This document shows, piece by piece, positions 1-5,970 of a stretch of DNA of 8,752 nt. Position numbers and translations under genes: made by a program. The stretch is from contig JAQULA010000061.1 in NCBI GenBank assembly GCA_028718845.1, positions 1 to 8,752 on the forward strand, read 5' to 3'. The notes under the pieces were generated by a model, which made no database searches, had not been told where the DNA came from, and was given only the letters and a program-made list of their open reading frames with translations. The number at the start of each line of letters is the position of its first letter. Within the stretch, counting starts at the first letter, position 1. Source of the DNA: Candidatus Omnitrophota bacterium. GTDB lineage: Bacteria; Omnitrophota; Gorgyraeia; B26-G9.

Positions 1-2487
1 TTACTTAATCCGGAACATCTGTTCGGCGTGTTTATATCCAATCCGTTGATTCACGGAGTATTCTGGTCTTTGCTGTGCAATATCGGTTTGCTGGTCGCCG
101 GGTCGGTGTTGAGCCGGCAGGATGAAGAAGAGCAAAGGATCGCCGATTCTTTCGTTAATATATTTTTAACCGGGAAAGGAGCCTTCCCGTATATCGCGCC
201 GTCAAAACCGGAAATTGATGCATGGCGGAAGCGCAAGATCATCGAAAACGTATTTAAACAATATCTGCCGCCGGATAAAGCGGTTGAAATCATGGAACGG
301 TGTTTTCGGGAGGCGAAGATCGAAGGGAAGACCAAGATTTCAATGATTGAGTTGGCCGAACTGCATAACCGGACCGAGATCGTCCTGAGCGGGCTGATGG
401 GGTCCGCCGCGGCGCATAAAGCATTGTTGGAGGCGCAACTGTTTACCCTGAACGAAAGCGAACAGTTACAGGAGATGTATGCCGAAATTTTCGCGGAGCT
501 TAAAGTAACCCCCCGGGATCTAAAAAGTAAGGTTGATTATTATCAGGAAAAGCAGGCCATGCTTACCCGGCATGCTTTGGAATTGGAGGATAAAATCAAG
601 GAGTTGGAGAAAAATATCCAGGAGCGCAAACAGGCCGAACAGGCCTTGCACGAGATACAGGGGGAGTTGGAAAAACGGGTGGCCGCGCGAACCCGGGACC
701 TGGTGCTGGCCAACGAACAGTTGGGGCGCGAGGTTAATGAACGCAAATCAGCCGAAGAAGCCTTGCAGGAATCCAAACAGCGGCTTGCGGATATTATTGA
801 TTTTTCTCCGGACGCGATGTTCGCTATCGACGCGGAAGGCCGGGTAGTCGCCTGGAACAAGGCTACCGAAGAAATGACCGGAGTAAAGGCGAAGGATATG
901 CTCGGCAAGGGCGGATATGAATGCGCGGTCCCGTTTTACGGGGAAAAAAGGCGGCTTTTGGCCAATATCCTGCTGGAGGCGGTCGATATCGAAAAGTATT
1001 CTCCCCGTATCGCTCAGGAATATCCGGCGGTTTGGAAAGAAAACGACATTCTCATGACCGAGGCAAATCTGGCCAATGTTAACGGCAAGCCGATGATCGC
1101 CTGGGCAAAAGCCGCTCCTTTATACGATAAGAACGGCAAATTGTCCGCGGTTATTCAGACCGTGCGCGATATCACCGAACGGAAAAATGTCGAAGAAGAA
1201 GCTAAACGCAATTATGCCGTGCAGTCGGTAATCAGCGCATTGCAAAAGCTGGCCCTGGAAGATATCAGTCTTGACCAGATATTGGACCGCAGTCTGGATA
1301 TTATCCTGGGGATTTCCTGGTTCGATTTGGGCGGGAAGGCGGCAATTTTTACGGTTGAAGCCGATGCGGATATATTGGTAATGAGCGCGCAGCGCGGCCT
1401 TTCCCCGGCCAACCAGGAGGCTTGCCGGCGTATCGAGTTCGGGCAGTGTCTCTGCGGCAAAGCCGCGCGGGATAAAGAGCTGGAGTTTGCTTTGGATGTC
1501 GAGGGCTGTCATAAAATCAGTTATGCGGAGATAATTCCGCACGGCCATTATTGCGTTCCGATACTTTCAATCGATAGGAAAACGATCGGGGTGCTTACGA
1601 TATACTCCAAAGACGGGCAGTCCCGGGATCAAAGTAAAGAGGAGTTTCTCCAGCTTGTCGCCAATGTTTTGGCCGGGATTATCCAGCGAAAATACGCCGA
1701 AGCCGCTTTGGAAAAGGCCTATGAACAGCTCAAGCAAACCCAGTCCCAGCTGGTCCAGAGTTCCAAGATGGCCTCGGTGGGAGAGCTTGCCGGCGGCGTG
1801 GCCCATGAAATAAACAACCCCTTGACCGGGGTATTGAACAATGTGCAGCTGGTGAAGATGATGGCGCGGGAGAAGAAGGATTTTAGCATGGAAGAATACC
1901 GGGATATTCTTAACTGCATCGAGGAGTCGGCGTTGCGCTGTAAACGGATTACCGAATCGTTGTTAACTTTTTCGCATGTGGCCAGCGGTTTGTTCCAGCC
2001 GGTCAGCCTTAACGATGCGGTTGAAAAAGTGATTATCCTGGTCGAGCATGAATTGAAATTACAAAACATTACTATTCAGTCCCGGCTTCAGCCGGACCTG
2101 CGGCTGGTGACTGCCGACTCTCAGCTGTTGCAGCAGGTGGTGCTGGATATTATTTCCAATGCCCGCTGGGCGCTCCGGGAACGTCCCCAGCCGGCGGCTC
2201 CGGGAGTTATCGCGATAACCACCAGGAACAACATCGGCAAAGCGGAAGTGGTCATGGAGATCGCCGATAACGGGATCGGCATACCGCCGGAGAACATCAA
2301 TCATATCTTCGATCCGTTTTTTACCACTAAAAAAGTAGGAGAAGGCACGGGGCTGGGGCTCTCCATCGTGTACAATATCATTAAACAGCATAAAGGCTCG
2401 ATCACGGTAACCAGTCAGACGGGCCGGGAGACGGCGTTCATAATCACTTTCCCGGGGCTGCCGGAACGCAGCAAGCCGCTGTCTTGA
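1..2487 (+). CDS. Sodium:solute symporter-linked sensor histidine kinase (CbrA-like), 5' partial
   Basis: The frame is open from base 1, so the gene starts upstream of the window; the GTG at 28 lies inside it. The first codons (DNA 1-111) read like the last transmembrane segment of a sodium:solute symporter, with NPLIHGVFWSLL followed by a hydrophobic helix. Then come a STAC-like linker region (about 133-500), a charged coiled coil (520-780), a PAS domain (784-1190) ending in the typical DITERK, a GAF domain (about 1240-1680), HisKA and HATPase. The phosphoacceptor His is at 1804 in VAHEINNP. The N-box Asn is at 2158, the G1 motif DNGIGI at 2266 and the G2 motif GEGTGLGL at 2338, so the kinase looks intact. 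The GAF domain carries clustered Cys and His. By family knowledge, such fusions couple substrate uptake or binding to autophosphorylation. The kinase has no receiver of its own; the next gene supplies one. Kinase assignment is near certain; the symporter fusion is inferred from about 35 residues. Confidence 0.9.
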   Translation, partial: LLNPEHLFGVFISNPLIHGVFWSLLCNIGLLVAGSVLSRQDEEEQRIADSFVNIFLTGKGAFPYIAPSKPEIDAWRKRKIIENVFKQYLPPDKAVEIMERCFREAKIEGKTKISMIELAELHNRTEIVLSGLMGSAAAHKALLEAQLFTLNESEQLQEMYAEIFAELKVTPRDLKSKVDYYQEKQAMLTRHALELEDKIKELEKNIQERKQAEQALHEIQGELEKRVAARTRDLVLANEQLGREVNERKSAEEALQESKQRLADIIDFSPDAMFAIDAEGRVVAWNKATEEMTGVKAKDMLGKGGYECAVPFYGEKRRLLANILLEAVDIEKYSPRIAQEYPAVWKENDILMTEANLANVNGKPMIAWAKAAPLYDKNGKLSAVIQTVRDITERKNVEEEAKRNYAVQSVISALQKLALEDISLDQILDRSLDIILGISWFDLGGKAAIFTVEADADILVMSAQRGLSPANQEACRRIEFGQCLCGKAARDKELEFALDVEGCHKISYAEIIPHGHYCVPILSIDRKTIGVLTIYSKDGQSRDQSKEEFLQLVANVLAGIIQRKYAEAALEKAYEQLKQTQSQLVQSSKMASVGELAGGVAHEINNPLTGVLNNVQLVKMMAREKKDFSMEEYRDILNCIEESALRCKRITESLLTFSHVASGLFQPVSLNDAVEKVIILVEHELKLQNITIQSRLQPDLRLVTADSQLLQQVVLDIISNARWALRERPQPAAPGVIAITTRNNIGKAEVVMEIADNGIGIPPENINHIFDPFFTTKKVGEGTGLGLSIVYNIIKQHKGSITVTSQTGRETAFIITFPGLPERSKPLS

Positions 2488-2537
2488 CCCGCGGGCGGTT
2501 ATTCCAGACGGAGATAATAAAAAAACTTTGTTTTTTT

Positions 2538-2567
2538 TGTCGATAGTTATACAATAAATAATATTAT
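2538..2567 (+). promoter_or_regulatory. Possible sigma-70 promoter for the receiver-domain gene
   Basis: TTGTCG at 2538-2543 matches TTGACA in 4 of 6 positions. TATTAT at 2562-2567 matches TATAAT in 5 of 6. The spacer is 18 bases. It lies in an AT-rich stretch between the kinase and receiver genes, so the receiver could be expressed separately from the kinase. AT-rich DNA gives such matches easily, so this is a weak call. Confidence 0.3.
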
Positions 2568-2585
2568 AAAAGAAACAGGTAATTA

Positions 2586-2948
2586 ATGAATGTGCTGATT
2601 GTCGATGACGAGAAAAATATCTGTGTTTTTCTGGCTAGACTGCTTACGCTTAAAGGATTTACGGTGAGTACGGTTTCCGACGGTCCGGGGGCGATCGACC
2701 TGGCGGCGACCGAATTGTTCGATATTATTTTTATGGATGTGCGTATGCCGGAGATGAACGGGGTGGAGGCTTTTCGGGCCATTCGAAAACAGCGTCCGCA
2801 GCAAAAAGTGGTGATGATGACCGGCTACGCGGTGGATGAAATGATCCAGGCGGCGATAGACGAGGGCGCAATTGCCTGTTTGCGTAAACCGTTTGATTTT
2901 GATGAAATTATTAAAATTATCCGTGACAACACCGCTTATACCGCATAA
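2586..2948 (+). CDS. Single-domain response regulator (CheY-like receiver)
   Basis: This 120-residue protein is a receiver domain with nothing attached. It has the acidic pair Asp7-Asp8 (VDDE), the phosphoacceptor Asp51 in FMDVRMP, the switch residue Thr79 in MMTGY and the conserved Lys101 in RKPFD, so every catalytic position is present. There is no DNA-binding or enzymatic output domain. Such proteins act by binding a partner or by passing phosphate onward. It lies 98 bases after the kinase gene on the same strand, and the kinase has no receiver, so the two probably form a pair (inference). The Shine-Dalgarno is weak (AGGT at 2577-2580, 5 bases before the ATG). Confidence 0.93.
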   Translation: MNVLIVDDEKNICVFLARLLTLKGFTVSTVSDGPGAIDLAATELFDIIFMDVRMPEMNGVEAFRAIRKQRPQQKVVMMTGYAVDEMIQAAIDEGAIACLRKPFDFDEIIKIIRDNTAYTA

Positions 2949-2992
2949 ATTTTCGCTTCCGGGCTGTCTGCGTAACACGCCGCGATAAAAGT

Positions 2993-3502
2993 ATGAATGT
3001 GATAACCATGGTTGACGTGTCGACTCCGGAACTAATCGAGGTTGTCGTGGCGATAGCGCGGACAACCTGGCGGGAGTACTATACGCCGATTATCGGCCGG
3101 CTGCAGGTGGAGTATATGCTGGAGCGGTTCCAATCGCGGCCGGCGGTCGCCGGCCAGATCAAAGAAGGCTGCCGTTATTATATTATCCGCGACGCGGAAA
3201 ATAAGGATATCGGATATTGCGCGGCCGTGCCGAAAAAAAACGAGCTATTCCTGAGCAAGCTCTATGTTATTGCGGAAAAACGCGGGCAGGGATATGGAAA
3301 AAGCGCGATAACGTTCGTTGAAACCATGGCCCGCGACCTGGGAATGCCGCGCGTTACTCTTACCGTAAACAAGAATAATCACGCTTCGATTAAGGCCTAC
3401 CAAAGATTCGGGTTTGTCATCGTTTGCCCGATAAAGCAGGATATCGGTAACGGTTTTGTCATGGATGACTATGTCATGGAAAAATTGGTAACCGGCGCAT
3501 AG
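2993..3502 (+). CDS. GNAT-family N-acetyltransferase
   Basis: This 169-residue protein has the GNAT fold signature. Motif A is the strand LFLSKLYV followed by the acetyl-CoA pyrophosphate loop R97-G-Q-G-Y-G102. Motif B follows as VNKNNHASIKAYQRFGF (residues 125-141). Its length is normal for a one-domain acetyltransferase. The family transfers an acetyl group from acetyl-CoA to an amine; the acceptor (small molecule, polyamine, peptide or protein) cannot be read from the sequence. It starts 44 bases after the receiver gene and could be co-transcribed with it. No clear Shine-Dalgarno precedes the ATG at 2993, and the in-frame ATG at 3008 is a possible alternative. It is probably cytosolic, as no signal peptide or membrane segment is visible. 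Confidence 0.88.
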   Translation: MNVITMVDVSTPELIEVVVAIARTTWREYYTPIIGRLQVEYMLERFQSRPAVAGQIKEGCRYYIIRDAENKDIGYCAAVPKKNELFLSKLYVIAEKRGQGYGKSAITFVETMARDLGMPRVTLTVNKNNHASIKAYQRFGFVIVCPIKQDIGNGFVMDDYVMEKLVTGA

Positions 3503-3560
3503 CGGCAAGCGTTCCGCGATTAGTGAAAAGCAGGGACGAATACCGATTGCCGTAAACGAA

Positions 3561-3575
3561 ACCGGCATCGCCGGT
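3561..3575 (+). other. Small perfect hairpin after the acetyltransferase gene
   Basis: ACCGGC, a 3-base ATC loop and GCCGGT form a perfect 6-bp stem 58 bases past the acetyltransferase stop. No T-tract follows, so it is not a canonical intrinsic terminator. The same bases can be read as the tandem near-repeat CCGGCATCG/CCGGTATCG at 3562-3579. The rest of 3503-3640 shows nothing I recognise. Confidence 0.4.
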
Positions 3576-3640
3576 ATCGTGGGCGGGCAAGCGCGAACGT
3601 CGACGTTATTGACCGGGGGATATTAACCGTTAGCCGATGC

Positions 3641-3669
3641 TTGACAACGGCCCGGAATGTATTTATAAT
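3641..3669 (+). promoter_or_regulatory. Perfect-consensus sigma-70 promoter of the arsR-like gene
   Basis: TTGACA at 3641-3646 and TATAAT at 3664-3669 are both exact consensus matches, separated by the optimal 17 bases. Transcription should start near 3676, giving a leader of about 49 bases before the GTG at 3725. The TTG at 3641 is part of the -35 box and so is not a translation start. A promoter this strong in front of a repressor gene fits autoregulation by an operator at or just downstream of it. Confidence 0.8.
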
Positions 3670-3683
3670 TTCTTATATTGTCA

Positions 3684-3695
3684 TATTTGGAAATA
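3684..3695 (+). promoter_or_regulatory. Possible operator palindrome in the arsR-like leader
   Basis: TATTT-GG-AAATA is an inverted repeat with 5-bp arms, about 8 to 20 bases downstream of the predicted transcription start. ArsR-family repressors commonly bind AT-rich inverted repeats overlapping their own promoter. The arms are short and the surrounding DNA is AT-rich, so this is a candidate only. Confidence 0.3.
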
Positions 3696-3724
3696 GGGAT
3701 ATAGAATGTAAACGGGAAGGGACC

Positions 3725-4066
3725 GTGGCACAATCGTCGATGGAAGATTTAGCGTATAAGATCCAGGCCGATTTTATCAAAGCGTTATCGCATCCGGTTC
3801 GTCTTCAGATCATTGAATTCCTGCGTAAAGGCGAGCAGAATGTGGGGATGATCGTCAAAGCCCTGGGAGTACAGCAGTCCAGTCTTTCCCGGCATTTGAC
3901 TATTCTGCGGGAGAGCGGGATATTGTCGGCGCGCCAGCAAGGGCTGTTGATCTACTATAAGATCGATGACGGGGAAATTTTCAAAGTGCTCAAACCGGTG
4001 CGGGCCTTTCTTTGTAAGCGGCTGAAAAAGACCGAAGGCGCGCTGAAAAGTCTGGAAAAAGCCTAA
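3725..4066 (+). CDS. ArsR-family transcriptional repressor without the classical metal-site cysteines
   Basis: This is a 113-residue winged-helix protein. It has the family opening ALSHPVRLQIIEFL (residues 20-33), a recognition helix region in VQQSSLSRHLTILRESGIL (49-67) and a wing around QQGLLIYYKI (71-80). The segment that carries ELCVCDL in metal sensors reads NVGMIVKAL here, and the only cysteine is Cys97 in the last helix. It is therefore unlikely to sense arsenic, zinc or cadmium through the classical sites; the signal is unknown. I chose GTG 3725 because a purine-rich Shine-Dalgarno stretch (GGGAAGGG, 3714-3721) lies just upstream and anything earlier would run into the promoter. ATG 3740 is possible but lies 18 bases from that site. 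The likely targets are its own promoter and the downstream exporter gene (inference). Confidence 0.88.
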   Translation: MAQSSMEDLAYKIQADFIKALSHPVRLQIIEFLRKGEQNVGMIVKALGVQQSSLSRHLTILRESGILSARQQGLLIYYKIDDGEIFKVLKPVRAFLCKRLKKTEGALKSLEKA

Positions 4067-4074
4067 CCCGGTAT

Positions 4075-4100
4075 ATGCGCGAAGCGAGGCTGTCGCGTAT
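4075..4100 (+). other. Strong RNA hairpin after the arsR-like gene
   Basis: ATGCGCGA at 4075-4082 pairs with TCGCGTAT at 4093-4100 (one G-U pair). The stem continues with AGC/GCT around a GAG loop, leaving one bulged G at 4092. The result is an 11-bp stem starting 8 bases after the stop codon. No T-run follows, so it is not a textbook terminator. It could stabilise the mRNA end, slow polymerase, or separate arsR from the possible peptide ORF whose AAAAGGA lies directly downstream. Confidence 0.5.
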
Positions 4101-4105
4101 TCAAA

Positions 4106-4134
4106 AGGACAGACCCCTGTATGGGTATTATAAT
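4106..4134 (+). promoter_or_regulatory. Possible promoter downstream of the arsR-like gene
   Basis: AGGACA at 4106-4111 (4 of 6 match to TTGACA) and a perfect TATAAT at 4129-4134 are 17 bases apart. If used, transcription would begin near 4141, inside the 28-codon ORF at 4121, and so would serve the exporter gene rather than that ORF. The two readings compete. Confidence 0.35.
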
Positions 4135-4207
4135 TTTTTTATGCTTGTTTATATGGCTGGTTATCGCCCTTGACCGGGATGAACAGGACGAAGGGATGGA
4201 ATTATAA
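4121..4207 (+). CDS. Candidate 28-residue single-span membrane peptide
   Basis: ATG 4121 opens a 28-codon frame ending in TAA. The peptide has a continuous hydrophobic stretch from about residue 2 to 17 (starting MGIIIFLCLF and including one Trp and one Cys), then a highly polar acidic tail (LDRDEQDEGMEL). That is the shape of a small one-helix membrane protein with its tail in the cytoplasm or periplasm. It sits 54 bases after arsR in the same frame as that gene's stop. AAAAGGA at 4103-4109 is a possible ribosome site, but its 11-base spacing is long. I do not recognise a family. The AT-rich codons overlap a possible -10 box, so it could be chance. Confidence 0.35.
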   Translation: MGIIIFLCLFIWLVIALDRDEQDEGMEL

Positions 4208-4389
4208 TTAAAGGCGGAAATCGAGCCGGGTTGACCGGCGCGAGGTACCTCCGCGGCTGGAGCCGGCGTTTTGCGGCAAAAGCGCTTTTTCCGTCCCGGA
4301 CCCCGGGGAATTGCCGGTTCCGGTTAGGTGCGATGAATTCATTCCCTCCGGAGCGGTTTCCCGGGCGTAAGCGGTATTCGAGAAAAACA
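4208..4389 (+). other. GC-rich non-coding stretch with palindromes
   Basis: No convincing gene is present; the open frames read as Arg/Pro-rich shadow sequence. It holds a perfect 12-bp palindrome AAAAGCGCTTTT (4278-4289), a CCCCGGGG palindrome (4301-4308) and the tandem CCGGTTCCGGTT (4314-4325). They lie upstream of the exporter promoter and could be protein-binding sites, but nothing identifies the binder. Confidence 0.4.
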
Positions 4390-4418
4390 TTCCCATCGAT
4401 TGCCTCGATTGCTATAAT
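4390..4418 (+). promoter_or_regulatory. Extended -10 sigma-70 promoter of the MFS exporter gene
   Basis: TATAAT at 4413-4418 is perfect and is preceded by TGC, giving the extended -10 form TGNTATAAT. TTCCCA at 4390-4395 is a 4-of-6 match to the -35 box, with a 17-base spacer. The spacer is exactly TCGATTGC-C-TCGATTGC, a direct repeat with 9-base period. Transcription should start near 4425, about 53 bases before the chosen ATG. The repeat could be a regulator-binding site between the promoter boxes. Confidence 0.6.
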
Positions 4419-4477
4419 AAATCTTATCTCTTCGGCGCGGATGCGCCGTTACGGCCGAATATTAAGGATTAATGCTT

Positions 4478-5755
4478 ATGTCGATTTTTCGTGCGCTGCA
4501 TTATAAAAATTACCGCTTATTTTTCAGCGGTCAGGTTATTTCATTGATCGGCACCTGGATGCAGCAGGTGGCTTTGAGTTGGCTGGTGTACCGGTTGACC
4601 AATTCCGCTTTATTACTGGGGGTTGTCGGGTTTTTCAGCCAACTGCCCGGGTTGCTGTTTACTGTTTTTGCCGGGGTGATTGCCGATCGTTATAACCGGC
4701 ACCGGATGTTGATTGTTACGCAGAGCCTGGCCATGGTGCAGGCGTTCGTGTTGTCGATATTGGTGTTGACGAATACGATACAGATTTGGCATATTGTGTT
4801 GTTGAGCACGCTGCTTGGCCTGGTGAATGCGTTCGATATTCCCATCCGTCAGTCGTTTACCATCGAGATGATCGATAGAAAAGAGGATCTGGGAAACGCC
4901 ATCGCCCTGAATTCATCGATCTTTAATATGGCCCGGCTGATCGGGCCTTCGATCGCCGGGATCATTATTGCCGTTGCCGGAGAAGGCGTGTGTTTTTTGA
5001 TCAATGCCCTAAGCTATCTGGCGGTTATCGCGTCGTTGATGATGATGACTATCCATAAACGAAAACCGAAGTCCCGGGAAACCCATATATTGGAAGAACT
5101 GAGGGAAGGCTGGCGATATACCTTCGGTTTCGGCCCGATCCGGGCGATTCTATTGCTGCTGGCAACGGTCAGCATGATCGGCGTACCGTATCAGATATTG
5201 ATGCCGGTTTTTGCCCGCGATATTTTGCACGGCGGCCCGCGGACTCTGGGGTTTCTCATGGCCATGGCCGGGATCGGGGCGTTGGCCGGAGCGCTTTTCC
5301 TGGCGAGACGCAAAAGCGTGCTGGGATTGGAAAAAATGATTGCCGGCGCGGCGTGTATCTTCGGTATCGGGATCACTATTTTTTCGTTTTCACGGGTGGT
5401 CGGGCTTTCGATGCTGATCATCCTGTTTTGCGGGTTCGGAATTATGATCCAGATGGCTTCCAGTAATACTATATTGCAGACGATCGTAGATGAAGATAAG
5501 CGGGGGCGGATCATGAGTTTTTACACTCTGGCGTTCACCGGCATGGTTCCGTTCGGCAGCCTTTTTGCCGGAGGGGTTGCCTCTAAAATCGGGGCGCCGT
5601 CGACATTATTGATCAGCGGGCTGTTGTGTATTATTGCGTCGTGTTTGTTTGCCCGTAAACTTCCGGCATTGCGAAAAGAAATGCATCCGGTGTATGTCAG
5701 AAAAGGCATTATCCCTGAAGTAGCCACCGGCCTCCAGGCGACTACGCGGTTGTGA
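4478..5755 (+). CDS. MFS exporter, MFS_3 / EntS-like family
   Basis: This 425-residue integral membrane protein has many hydrophobic segments, consistent with the 12-helix MFS fold. It opens with FRALHYKNYRLFF and the strongly family-like GTWMQQVALSWLVYRLTNSA, typical of the enterobactin-exporter-like MFS_3 group. The motif-A loop between helices 2 and 3 is GVIADRYNRHR (residues 66-76). NSSIFNMARLIGPSIAG marks the helix-5 region. Length is normal for the family. I start at the second ATG because AAGGA (4464-4468) is 9 bases from it but only 3 bases from ATG 4472. Family members export siderophores, drugs or other small molecules; the substrate is unknown here. It follows the ArsR-like repressor and may be controlled by it (inference). 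Confidence 0.9.
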   Translation: MSIFRALHYKNYRLFFSGQVISLIGTWMQQVALSWLVYRLTNSALLLGVVGFFSQLPGLLFTVFAGVIADRYNRHRMLIVTQSLAMVQAFVLSILVLTNTIQIWHIVLLSTLLGLVNAFDIPIRQSFTIEMIDRKEDLGNAIALNSSIFNMARLIGPSIAGIIIAVAGEGVCFLINALSYLAVIASLMMMTIHKRKPKSRETHILEELREGWRYTFGFGPIRAILLLLATVSMIGVPYQILMPVFARDILHGGPRTLGFLMAMAGIGALAGALFLARRKSVLGLEKMIAGAACIFGIGITIFSFSRVVGLSMLIILFCGFGIMIQMASSNTILQTIVDEDKRGRIMSFYTLAFTGMVPFGSLFAGGVASKIGAPSTLLISGLLCIIASCLFARKLPALRKEMHPVYVRKGIIPEVATGLQATTRL

Positions 5756-5781
5756 AACCAGCGAATAGCGTTTAACGGGTA

Positions 5782-5796
5782 GTCCCCCCGGGGGAC
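5782..5796 (+). other. GC hairpin after the exporter gene
   Basis: GTCCCCC and GGGGGAC are perfect 7-bp arms around a single C, 27 bases past the exporter stop. In RNA the innermost pairs must open to form a loop. A-rich rather than T-rich sequence follows on the + strand, so it is not a canonical intrinsic terminator, though it may still hinder read-through toward iorA. Confidence 0.4.
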
Positions 5797-5884
5797 GAAA
5801 AATGCCGACAACGAATAAAAAGTAAAAAAACAGCAGTAATGAGAACCGGGCGTCCTTGTGAAAAATCCGGGGCGGTTCGGGTTG

Positions 5885-5917
5885 TTTCCGGGAGCCTTGC
5901 AAATTCGTTCCCGGCAA
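5885..5917 (+). promoter_or_regulatory. Inverted repeat spanning the iorA -35 region
   Basis: TTTCCGGGA (5885-5893) and TCCCGGCAA (5909-5917) form an inverted repeat matching in 8 of 9 positions. The half-site centres are about 21 bp apart, or two helical turns, so both would face the same side of DNA. The -35 box lies between the arms, which suits a dimeric regulator. No known regulator's site is recognised. Confidence 0.4.
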
Positions 5918-5925
5918 TATACAAT
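5897..5925 (+). promoter_or_regulatory. Likely sigma-70 promoter of the iorA-iorB-paaK operon
   Basis: TTGCAA at 5897-5902 (4 of 6) and TACAAT at 5920-5925 (5 of 6) are separated by 17 bases. Transcription should start near 5932, leaving a leader of about 39 bases before the iorA ATG. It is the only good promoter candidate I see in the 215-base gap before this operon. Confidence 0.5.
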
Positions 5926-5970
5926 AAAAGGACTCAAATCGCAACGGAGATCTTAGAATAGGGAATTCGC

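Noticed and set aside
28..30. GTG at 28 as the start of the kinase gene
   Set aside because: The frame is open back to base 1 and the upstream codons continue a symporter-like sequence, so this is an internal Val codon.
2583..3065. A 160-codon minus-strand frame across the receiver gene
   Set aside because: It is antisense to a clear response regulator, with no family motif.
3641..3724. TTG 3641 as the start of the arsR-like gene
   Set aside because: It is the -35 box of a perfect promoter, and the extra residues do not resemble the family.
4278..4289. The AAAAGCGCTTTT palindrome as a terminator or known operator
   Set aside because: The T-run is part of the stem rather than downstream of it, and I recognise no regulator with this site.
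4231..4506. A 91-codon + strand frame before the exporter gene
   Set aside because: It has a TTG start, an Arg/Pro-rich composition without motifs, and runs through the predicted promoter and into the exporter gene.
5782..5796. The GTCCCCC/GGGGGAC hairpin as an intrinsic terminator
   Set aside because: No T-tract follows on either strand, so it is reported only as a hairpin.
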